DNA of 64,000 nt from Narthecium ossifragum (taxonomy: Eukaryota > Streptophyta > Magnoliopsida > Dioscoreales > Nartheciaceae): the NCBI GenBank assembly GCA_963920575.1, contig OY986971.1, forward strand, positions 8,000,779 through 8,064,778, written 5' to 3'. A program made the translations under genes and the position numbers. Below the pieces are notes generated by a model. That model saw only the letters and a program-made list of their open reading frames with translations. It had not been told where the DNA came from and did not search any database. Each line of letters starts with the position of its first letter. Position 1 is the first letter of the stretch. Shown one piece after another: positions 1 through 9,150 of this stretch.

Positions 1-982
1 TGTCGCGTCCCGGCCCAGAAACCCATCCGGACCGGGACACGAGGGGGGGTTTCCTACATCTACTAATAGCAAACAGGCAGAAAACGTCACAACAAACAGT
101 CAGAGGACAGAAGTAAATCTAACATCTACTATTATTACAAAAACTGTACATACAAGATTTACATACATCAGTCCTCGAGTACAAAAGATATTAAAAACCT
201 CAAAAAAAATTACATCATCTGGGGTCTCCACAAAAGCACAGCAGAAGCCCTCCTGACCCTCAAACATGCCCTGATGTCGACGCGCCGCCGCAGGACGAGT
301 AACTGGGGCCCACAGAAGGAGAGCTGGTACCTGCACCTGCAAACACCGTCCGGATAGGAGTGAGCACTAAGCTCAGTAGGGTTCTACTCTATGACACAGA
401 CAAGGAAGGGGAAACTGCAACTGAACTAACTCTGTGCCAAGTACTGAGGCCTGCCAAGTACTGAGGCCTGCCAAGGACCCCATAAATCCCGTCAATAACC
501 TGAAGGGTACCTGTCCAAAGTATGTTCCTCCGACAACCACTATTCAGGGACGGACCACCTCCGACAATCCCTGACACAGGGTGGACATGACGATACCCGT
601 AGGACACCCCTCTCCAAGCGGGACCTCCACACTTGGCGGAACTACCTTGGTTATGACTACCAACTCTCAGCACTCCAAGCCACAGAGCCAACACGACCTC
701 TAAACCCCAAGTCAAAAGGTAAGGCTTGCCAGAGAGCCTTAACCACAAAGCGATAAAGGGCATACAGTCAGCCCATTTATTCTACACAATCCAGGGAGCC
801 ATCACTCTCCCGGTTCAACCACAAAGCGGTAACAGACAGCAGTTTATAGTAATATCACTAAACATGCCAATGAAGCGGTAAACAAACTATCATGGCAGGC
901 CCCGCAGGCAAAACCGCCAAAACCGCATACATACGAAGCCCCGCGGGCAAAACAGCCTCAAAAGCGCATTCTGGTGCACGTT

Positions 983-1260
983 GGATCGATCCAACATACC
1001 CATGGATCGATCCGACTTGCCCTTGGATCGATCCAACTTGTCCTTGGATCGATCCAACTTTCCCTCGGATCGATCTAAATTGTCGTTGGATCGATCCGAC
1101 TTGAAAAAACCAAGAAAACCATTCTCTGTTACCCTCAGACACTATTCCTGGGAAACACGGGATCGATCCAAACATACCCATGGATCGATCCAACTTCCAC
1201 TAGTGAACAGGCCATCATGAGTGCAACTTGGATCGATCCAATATCCATCTGGATTGATCC
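983..1260. repeat. 21-bp GATCGATC tandem array inside LTR A
   Basis: GGATCGATCC-type palindromes begin at 983, 1004, 1025, 1046, 1067 and 1088, exactly 21 bases apart, then at 1160, 1182, 1230 and 1251 (the last with one mismatch). The spacer is pyrimidine-rich (AACTTGTCCTT type). Because 21 is seven codons, the array stays open as a heptapeptide reading (IDPTCPW), which explains the ORFs seen over it on both strands. Confidence 0.9.
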
Positions 1261-1638
1261 CAACCGGCCCTCCGACCAACCTTCGAAGGCGATCATGGCC
1301 GGAAAACCAAACCAAAGTTCACCAAACTTGGTGGGTTGGTAGATCTGATGCTCACGAAGCTACTCATTGCTTCAAAACCGGAAACCATCACTTATAGATG
1401 GAGATCTACTCAAAACAAACCCGAATTTGGCAAAAACGACGAAGAACACGAGAAAACCCAACAAATCCGTAGGCAGAAACCCTACCTCGACAAGAGCTGC
1501 TTCAATCCTCGAAGCCAAGCCTTGGATCTTCCTAAATCCTATCAAGATTTCACCGGATTTGAGCCCAATCACAGCGGAATCGGAAAAGGAGAAAAGAAGC
1601 ACCGCGTCCGTTCTTATACAGACGCTCCAGTGCGAGTT

Positions 1639-1739
1639 GGATCGATCCAAACTCCACCTTGGATCGATCCGAACTCCACTGGCGACCACCACTCCCTAGT
1701 ACATCCTGGATCGATCCAAAGTGGAGTTTGGATCGATCC
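1639..1739. repeat. Second GATCGATC cluster in LTR A
   Basis: Four GGATCGATCC palindromes begin at 1639, 1661, 1708 and 1730, in two pairs spaced 22 bases. They belong to the same LTR as the 983-1260 array. Confidence 0.85.
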
Positions 1740-1951
1740 AACTTGTGCAGGGAGTCAGAATTGGGCCAAGCTCAAGCCCAATTCCGGATCTTTCGATCCC
1801 AGGTCCACCTAACCACTCTATTCAAATACATACACCAAAACAAGGCCAGTGTGTGCACACGTGGGTATGAAACAAGCCGACAAAGCGCAATTTACCAAAT
1901 TGCCCTTGTGGCCAACAACGAGCCACAGGAATAGAGGGACAGGTCCTCACA

Positions 1952-2740
1952 GATGACCTCCTTCAGATTGGGTTTGAACTCTCACCTACGTCGCCGGACC
2001 GTCGGGAGGCACCGTTCACCAAGATCTGGTGTTGATCGTTGGACGTCGCCGGTCTTCTCCGTCAATCAAGTCGCTGCCGAACTTCACTGCCACATCTTTC
2101 TTCCTTTCCCCCACCGTCCGATACGTCCTGGAGAGACAAAACAACTGACCGGCGTTTAGAGGCAAATGAAGAAGAGCCAAGAAGAAAGAAGCAAGAAGCA
2201 GATGAAGGAAAACAAAGCAGAGAAAAAAGAAGAAGAAACCAAAAAAAGAAGAGTAGAAGAAACGGAGGAAGATGAAAGCGAAAAAAAAAGGGAAGGAAGA
2301 AGGAAGATGAGGGAGCCACTGACCCTCGCCTGATTCACGCCGGGCCCCTTCTTCCCCATCGATGACGCTGCCCAAAGCCCCCGATGGTTCTTCTCCTTCA
2401 CCACCAAAGAACTCAACGGTGAGGGTGCCGAAAGTGGAAAAAAAGAGAGAAAGAAGAAAAAGGAAGAGGAGAAGAGGGAGACGCTGCGATGCTTACCTTC
2501 ACTGCTGCCAATCCCAAGGGTCCTCGCCGTCGACTCCCTGGCCTTTTTCCTCTCCCGTCGGCTTTCTTTCCTTCACCGCTGATCCCTCTCCCTCCGTCCT
2601 CCCATCAGTGTACACGTCGTTCTTCAGTGCCTCCTCCGCCAAAGCGCCTTCTCCGGCCACAGCGCTGCCGACCACGACGCTAACGTCAACCACAGAGAGA
2701 GACACCGGGGTGGTTGCCGAGGTTGAGGGAGACACTGAAT
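1952..2740. other. GC-rich to purine-rich spacer, no gene recognised
   Basis: Flank outside LTR A. From about 2159 to 2313 the plus strand is almost only A and G (AAGAAG-type), a polypurine tract. From about 2616 to 2740 it matches 4165-4320, including a shared block around GTGTACACGTCGTTCTTCAG that keeps one frame (YTSFFSAS) in both copies. This looks like one copy of a small segmental duplication, possibly from a host gene fragment that I cannot name. Confidence 0.5.
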
Positions 2741-3984
2741 CCGTTTGGTGTGGGGTTAAGGGGGGGTTATCCCCCCTTAACCCCCCATTTATCCCCAAAT
2801 AAGAATGGGGTTAGCTAATGGGGTTAGGCGGGGATAAATTTATCCTAGGTTAAGCACCATGACCTAAATGACTATACTACCCTCAAATGATATTGTTCTA
2901 ATATGGGCCTGTTTGGTTGCTGAGAAGTGAGCTGAAGTGGAGTGATTTTTTGGGTAGTGACTTCACTGGAGTGATTTTCTGGGGAGTGACTTTCTGGGAT
3001 TTTTTAAGTTCTGGTGTTTGGTTGGTGCTTGAAGTGGAGATATGGTTAAATTATTAAATTAATGTGGACCAATCACGAGGTGATACGTGGCATGTGGGAC
3101 ACATTTATATTAATATTTTATTACAGTACGATATTATTAATATTAAAATAATATTTATTTTGGATGACGTGGACCAATCACGAGGTGACACGTGGCATGT
3201 GTGACCCACTTATATTAATATTTTATTACAGTATGATATTATTATTAAAATAATACTATTTTAGATGACGTGGACCAATCACGAAGTGAGACGTGACATG
3301 TGTAACCCACTTATATTAATATTTTTATTACAGTATGATATTATTAATATTAAAATAATACTATTTTGGATGACATGGACCAATCACGATGTGACACGTG
3401 GCCCGTGGGACCCACTTATGTTAATATTTTATTACAGTATGATATTATTATTATTAAAATAATGCTATTTTGGATGACGTGGACCAATCACGACGTGACA
3501 TGTGGCACGTGGGACCCACTTATATAAATATTTTTATTACATTATGATATTATTAATATTAAAATAATACTATTTTGGATGACATGGACCAATCACGATG
3601 TGACAGGTGGCACATGGGACCCACTTATAATAATATTTTATTACAGTATGATATTATTAATATTAAAATAATACTATTTTGGATGACATGGACCAATCAC
3701 GAGGTGACACGTGGCACATGGACCCACTTATATTAATATTTTATTACATTATGATATTATTAATATTATTTGCCACTTCTCGGCGTGCCATTATATATAA
3801 GGGCATTTTTGGTATTAGCTACATATTCTACCCTTATCCCAAGCAATCATTACTACTTAACCCCCCTTATCCCCAAACACCAAAATGGGAATAAATTTAT
3901 CCCCACTCCTTAACCCCACTTTTCTAACCCCAAAATTCCTTAATCCCCCTTAACCCGGAATAAGGTAACCCCACCAAACGGGGG
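2741..3984. mobile_element. Non-autonomous TIR element (MITE-like)
   Basis: The left end begins CCGTTTGGTGTGGGGTTA and the right end reads CCACCAAACGGGGG, so the termini form an imperfect inverted repeat. Both ends carry G-rich subterminal blocks of GGGGTTA/GGGGATAA type that mirror one another (2750-2850 against 3860-3970). Flanks are ..GACACTGAA on the left and GAAAGAGAGAGG on the right. The related undisrupted copy near 4305-4335 reads ..GACACCGGAAGAGAGAG with a single GAA, which supports insertion there with a short (about 3-bp) target duplication. There is no transposase. The superfamily is uncertain. Confidence 0.65.
3065..3775. repeat. Seven tandem ~104-bp units with CCAAT and ACGTG boxes
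   Basis: The motif TGGACCAATCACGA begins at 3065, 3170, 3271, 3376, 3480, 3585 and 3689, a period of 101-105 bases. Each unit carries TGACRTGG, CCAATCAC, then RCACGTGGC or a one-base variant, then an AT-rich half (TATTAATATTTTATTACAG). The array lies inside the MITE-like element at 2741-3984. Units differ by scattered substitutions, so it is an old array. Confidence 0.9.
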
Positions 3985-4560
3985 CGAAAGAGAGAGGGGT
4001 GGGTTTGGATCTGGAAGTCAGAAACGGAGAAGGGGGGCACCTCAAGGATGTTCTGCGCGCAACGATGCGGTTATTGAGGCCAGCCCTCTACAGCCGTCGG
4101 GCTCGGAGACGGAGCACCCCTCCTTTTCCAACAACCTCTGGAGCTTCTCTAGATCCCTGTACGATGCCACCGTGTACACGTCGTTCTTCAGCGCCTCCTT
4201 CGCCACAGCGCTGCCGACCACAACGCTAACACCAACCGCAGAGAGGTCGATGATGACGCGAGAGGGAGGAGAGGAGGGGGGGGGGGGGGGGGGTGGTCAC
4301 CGGGGTTGAGGGAGACACCGGAAGAGAGAGAGGTGGGTTTGGGGGTTTGGATCGGGGAAGAGGGAGGAGAGGAAGGAGAGGAGGAGACGGGGTGAGAGAG
4401 GGCGAGCAGGGATCGGAGTAGAGGGGGATGGGATGGGTAGCTGGTGAGGTGAGAGATGTCCCCTCTCCCTGCAGTCACATCCCAGTGCCTCCCTCCCGCC
4501 CTCCCTCTCTCTCATTCAAAATCTGACGAAATGGTTTGTTGGAGGGAAATTTTGAGCGGG
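3985..4560. other. Duplicated GC-rich segment (empty-site copy) with G18 run
   Basis: The stretch from about 4165 to 4345 matches the sequence flanking the TIR element on both sides (2616-2740 joined to 3985-4015), so it represents the uninterrupted paralogue. It contains an uninterrupted run of 18 G at 4276-4293. A frame reading [20 protein letters not shown] is conserved with the other copy. I do not recognise the source protein. Confidence 0.5.
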
Positions 4561-4681
4561 AATTAATATTTTTGGTGGGAATCTTGATGTTATTGAATGT
4601 GTTTGGAGATAAATCTGGACCACCTTTTATGCCTTATAGTTGAGATATTTCAAAAACTGCTCTTCTTTATATAATAGATAA

Positions 4682-5000
4682 TTAAATAATTTTATTATTT
4701 AAAAAAAACTTAATCGAGCCAAGCCCAAGGATATTCGAGCTCGAGCTCCATTAAGAATCGAACCTTAGAGGATTCACGCACGTGCCGGGCTTCTCGCCTT
4801 GCCGAGTTGCTTGAGCGCGCGTTTAGAGCCTATTCAAGCATATATATATAATTTTATTATTTTGAAAAAACTTAATCGAGCCGAGCCCAAAGATATTCGA
4901 GCTCGATTAAGAGTCAAACCTTAGAGGATTCATGCACGTGCCGAGCTTCAGGCCGTGCTGAGCCGCTTGAGCGCACGCACCCCCTTTGCCGCGCTCACAC
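4682..5000. repeat. Tandem duplication, period about 162 bp
   Basis: ACTTAATCGAGCC occurs near 4709 and again near 4871. The surrounding text matches through ATATTCGAGCTCGA, CCTTAGAGGATTCA and GCACGTGCCG in the same order. Two units are present, with substitutions between them. No coding potential. Confidence 0.75.
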
Positions 5001-6385
5001 CTTGCCAAGTGGAATAGAACACGTGCCTACGTGTTCCCTTTGCACATGAAAAAAACCAGTATTGTTCATCTTCAAGACCGAGCAGCTCCAAATCGGTTCT
5101 ATCTCCAAATAAAATGAGAAGCTGCAAGTAGTTTTATTTTTCCTTTTAGAAGATGTTTTGAAACTTCATCTTTTCATTGCCCTCATTTCAGCCTCCGAGC
5201 CTCCGAGGCCTAGCCTACCCGACCGATAACTCAACTCTAGCCGAAACACCCACTATTACATGATCGATATTATGCTCGATCAAGTTTGGGTTGGATTAAA
5301 TCAGTTAAGCTAGATCAATCTTCTATATCTTTAGATTATTGTTAGGACCTGTTTGGTTGCTTGGACTAGACATGGAGTGAGTTAGCCTTAACTCACTCCA
5401 TGCCTTTTCCGATCTCCACTCCGCTGGGGTTCTTCGCCTCCCTTTCTCCCCCGACTCGATACCCATCTCGGCGCTAGGTTCTTGGCTCCAGGGCAGTATA
5501 TCCGAAGGACTACGGGTCTAAGAACCATAACCCTCTCCACCGGTGGTAGATTAAGGTGCTTTTAGTTTTATGCGTTTGTTAGATGTTTGTTTGCTGACTA
5601 TGTATGTACCTTTGATCTGTTATGCTTGTCCCGATTGTTGCTGGAATATTATTATATAGGCTGCTTGAAAGGCCTTTGTTGTTTTGTGTCAATGAGCTCG
5701 CTTGGAATATTGTTATACCCTTAAACCCCCTCTGAACAAGCTAAATCGTGGGAACCACTGTGCATCTTTTTCTTCTAGCCTTGTTCATGATCAAATCTTC
5801 TCATGCAAGGTTGTCTAGATTTATGCAAGCAAACTCAACTTCATGGTTAAATATATGTGTGATATATATATTTGATCCTTCCAAGTTGGCAGTTAATAAT
5901 TCAAATACATAACTTCATGGTTAAATATATATGAGAGGCCTTGTGGCAGCAAGAGAGCCATTTGGAGAGCATGTACATGGGCTTCCTCCATGGGGGTATG
6001 TGGAGACCACTCTCCCTCAGTGACTGTGCTTTTCTCTGTTGAATGAACTAATACAAAAGAAGAAGCCTTGAAGTGCTTTTGTAATTGAGATTATAGAAAG
6101 AAGATTATCTAGTGGTTGTTGACATATGAAACCTAGCTTTAAGTGGACCTTCAAAATTTATGAATTTATTTAGATAGGAATTAGGACTTAATTAGAAGTC
6201 AACAATGTAATCAGATTTAGAGCAAAGGCTAATGGTAGAGTTATGACAGAGGCTTGATTCAAGATATCAGTATCTTTAATTTAGAGCAAACCATGTGGAC
6301 TAAGCCATGGAATTTTGTTTTCATCAACATCGCCAATTCGCCATAACTCGGGTTGAAGTATCTTCAGGGAAATCTTGTATATTTA
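5001..6385. other. Non-coding stretch, nothing recognised except one hairpin
   Basis: AT-rich sequence with no long open frame on either strand. It contains the perfect hairpin at 5371-5402, preceded by GACCTGTTTGGTTGC, a string also seen at about 2909 near the left part of the TIR element. No element end could be fixed. The left boundary of the CACTA element ending at 9150 may lie here. Confidence 0.3.
5371..5402. repeat. Perfect 14-bp hairpin
   Basis: CATGGAGTGAGTTA, a four-base loop GCCT, then TAACTCACTCCATG, the exact reverse complement of the first arm. It lies just after a GACCTGTTTGGTTGC string. It may be the end of a foldback element. Confidence 0.8.
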
Positions 6386-6913
6386 TTCAAGTGCGAATGG
6401 TTCAATGTGAGTGACAAAAAAGAAGGAATATAAAAGAATCAATATTTCACCAATATTAATATGAGCAAAACATGGTATGCATATGATCCTTTTGTGCTAG
6501 CATATCAAGCATAACAAGTTTATTACTTAAAGGATACAAAAAATGATAGATCTTAGCATATTGTGCAAAAGATGCAATCAAGAAATATGTATGATATTCC
6601 AGAGGTGGATGAGGAAAATGATAACCATGAGGAAAATGAAGATAATGAGGCATATGAGCAAAATGATTTTGATGGCATGACCCCACAAGTTGATGAAAGT
6701 GAAGTGGTGACTTTGCTTAGAAAAAATATGGTTCCAGACCAAATTGATGCTAATATAATGGCTGCTAGTCAAGGACATGATCAAGACAATATAATTTTTG
6801 ATGATGCCAATAATTGCGAAAATGAAGATGATAACATACTTGAATATTATACAGATGATGCAGAAAGTGAAGAGCTTTTGGATGATGCTGATAGTGATAC
6901 TAACAACATTTAG
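6386..6913 (+). pseudogene. CACTA TNP2 transposase, C-terminal exon (broken)
   Basis: The frame reads FKCEWFNVSDKKEGI, then TWYAYDPFVLAYQA, then QVYYLKDTKND, then HIVQKMQSRNMYDIPEVD, followed by an Asp/Glu/Asn-rich tail ending at a stop at 6911-6913. This is the order seen at the C-terminus of plant TNP2 proteins (DUF4216-type region: FKCDW.., PFVLASQA.QVFYV, W.VV). There are at least three in-frame stops before the acidic tail: one after EGI, one at the expected Lys of QA-K-QV and one at the expected Trp before HIV. The N-terminal transposase core is absent to the left. The same domain occurs in better state at 61146-61784. Confidence 0.75.
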
Positions 6914-8449
6914 CTTTGGTTATTTTTTACACTATTAGCACTGGTATGTTATAGTTTTATTGATATTGTTTTACTTAAAATGTGACTAAGACGTTTTCAT
7001 ATACTTTTCAATATAGTGTCTTGACCGTTCTAAGCTATGTATATGTAAATCAGGATTATTGATCATGGAACCCGGACTTCGACCTCGCTAAAGTGCTAAT
7101 AATTTAGCACCTTGTGACTCGTCAACTCTTTCCTCGCTACCACTATTGATAGATTCTTCATCTCAACAGTCTCATGTACATTCTCTTGGTAAGCATTCAA
7201 GTATTAATGTATTTGTTCTCACCACTAATTAGTTCTGTCATGGTTACTGTGTTTAAATGTGCAACACCATAGTTGTGAGTTACTTTTTTGTTAACTATAG
7301 TTAATTGTATTAGTTCGTGGAAGAATACATCGCAAAATTTTGGTGATGTTAAAAGGTTGAGGAAAAAATAATGGATAAGAAAAAAAAGGGTGGGTGGTTG
7401 AGAAAAATAGGAGCTGCTCACCCCCCCGACCAATGCCTGGTTGATGTTTGTTGGTTTGTCCTAATCCAGATGATAGATGGGACTTTGGGTTTGGATAGCA
7501 TCACTAATGAACATATGACATGCAATTGTGTGGTTTTTAACCTGTGCCGACATGCACTCTAGTAAATCCTCATTCATTTTGGCATGAAATGAGAAAGCAA
7601 ATTTCGCTATTGCTGAAAGTTATAGAATCACAAAGCACCTGTTTGTTCCATGTAGGATTTCAATCAAATTCTGCAATGGTTGTTGCATGAGTCGTTTGTT
7701 GTATTGTGGCGTTTTGATTTGTTACATTTGCTTGTTTGGTAGTTTTCAAGGCATAATACGTGCGATACTCTGTTCTCGAGATTCTTATATTCTTGTATAC
7801 ACTGCTCAAGTACGCGTGACATTGGACGTGCTAAGACCAAGACCAAAGCTGTCAGTTAAGATCACAAAGAGGGTAAAAGAGATTGGCTGTTCCTTTTTTT
7901 CCTAATGCATGAGTTGTATTATGCTAAGACCAAAGCTGTCAGTTAGCTTATTTGTACACTCGAACATAATAAGCATTCAGCCAAATCATTCATTATCTGG
8001 TTATCTGACTTATGCTGCATATTGACTCAGGCAGAAGAGCATTAATTTAGATCAAGTTTTGCAGCTTTGCATCAATAATTTCAAGCAGACTTTATTTTTG
8101 CCTATATGTAGAAACATTTTTGTTTTACTTTTGATAATCTTTTTGGATGAATATTCTTCAATTTTACAGCAATGAACATTTGGTGATTATAATGTTTCTT
8201 CTAGAATTTAATTTGTCATTGTCCATTATATTTTGTCAAAAAATTAAATAAAATATCTTTTGTGATCAATTTTTGTAATCTCAGAAGCTTAACTTGTCCA
8301 AGTCGTTCTACTAAGTAGACATGAGTTGTGGGGTAAGTGTTATTGGAAACAAAATAACTTGTGTTGTCTTTTAGACCATTAAATGATTGCATCCCATCAA
8401 TTTGATTAAAGATCAATGATTAAAACTGATTGCAATAAAGTTGGAAAAA
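6914..8449. other. CACTA internal region, non-coding as seen
   Basis: AT-rich sequence between the TNP2 remnant and the subterminal repeats. A short Ser-rich frame follows an ATG near 7065, but a stop comes after a few codons. I could not recognise a TNPA-type exon as in the element at 55595-62498. Confidence 0.4.
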
Positions 8450-9150
8450 TCATATCCTAGTTTGACTTACATATTGTGCAAAACCTTTAGTCACTAAAGA
8501 TATATAATTTTATAATAAACATAATTAGTCACAAAATCATTAGAAATAAAACATATCATGACCAGTTACAGGTTGGTTGCGGAAACAACAATATTATCGT
8601 CGCAAATACTTTTACCATTGGATAAAACATTTTAGCGACGATTATAGGATTAGCTTTTGCCAAACTGGTTCTGGCGACAATTGACTTTGGTAACCCATAC
8701 TCTCTTCATCCAATTTTTGTGTCTAGTTTATCATTGGTCACAAATAGTGATGATTTTATGACGGTCTTAACTTGGTTTCAAACAGTTAGTCACAATAAGT
8801 ATACTATTGGAGTTTCAGTCATTTATTGTGACGAAACTTTGGTTACCAGAAAGTATGTTATTGTAACCAATGTCGTTAGTCACTACAACTCTAAATTAGC
8901 AAGTTTACGATGACCAATGCCAAGTCCGTCGTGCAGCCTACATTTGCTCGGTCACAAAAGCTTTTGCCTAGTTCAAAAGGTAGTTTTGGCAACTAAGTTT
9001 TGGTAATGATATTTTTGTGGTTGCAAATGCTCCCCTCGTCCATATTGAGTGATTAAAACTTTTGTTGGTCGCCTATAGATAATGTTTCGTGACTACTGTT
9101 GCTTGGTCGCAAAAAAACTAGTCACAAAAAGCCACATTTCTTGTAGAGTG
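8450..9150. repeat. CACTA subterminal repeat region and terminal inverted repeat
   Basis: Short motifs of the type GTCGCAAA, AGTCACAA and TGCGAC/GGCGAC recur on both strands between 8520 and 9130 (for example near 8577, 8609, 8635, 8669, 8734, 8789, 8878, 8951, 9107 and 9120), then the TIR. Such arrays are the binding sites of TNPA-type proteins in known CACTA elements. Confidence 0.65.

Larger units (their letters stand above)
1..1951 (-). mobile_element. Gypsy LTR, family A (solo LTR or edge of an element)
   Basis: On the minus strand this block starts TGTGAGGACCTGTCCCTC at 1951 and ends ..GGGACGCGACA at position 1, so it has the TG..CA ends of an LTR. It matches the 5' LTR at 31219-33618 in several separate places: the first ~130 bases, the stretch around the CCCTACTGAGCTTAGTGCTC motif (about 365-385) and the terminal GCGCGACA-type end. 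It is shorter than the 2400-bp relative because the segments between matching blocks differ. The 3' end of the LTR falls exactly on the window edge, so I cannot tell whether a PBS and internal region follow or whether it is a solo LTR. The open frames inside it are low-complexity by-products of the GATCGATC array. Confidence 0.8.
6386..9150 (+). mobile_element. CACTA/En-Spm element, 3' portion
   Basis: It carries the TNP2 C-terminus (6386-6913), a region rich in subterminal repeats, and the end ATTTCTTGTAGAGTG at 9136-9150, which is a CACTACAAGAAAT-type TIR read from the other strand with two extra bases. The orientation of TNP2 (plus) fits this being the 3' end. The right end abuts LINE coding sequence in the middle of its reverse transcriptase, so the CACTA element entered the LINE. 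The left end was not found. Confidence 0.6.

Noticed and set aside
983..1260. CRISPR-like array (regular palindromic repeats and spacers)
   Set aside because: Repeats are 10 bp, spacers about 11 bp and similar to each other, and the sequence is a plant LTR. No Cas genes.
858..1741. Several overlapping ORFs (WIDPTCPW- or LDRSNL-type repeats) over LTR A
   Set aside because: They read the 21-bp palindrome array in different frames and on both strands. There is no start context, codon bias or homology.
2016..2416. Phe/Ser/Leu-rich frames on the minus strand as a membrane protein
   Set aside because: They are the complement of the polypurine tract at 2159-2313, so the hydrophobic stretch is a composition effect.
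5400..5530. Possible rRNA or structured RNA in the GC-rich stretch
   Set aside because: No match to any conserved rRNA or tRNA block that I know, and no extended stem structure.
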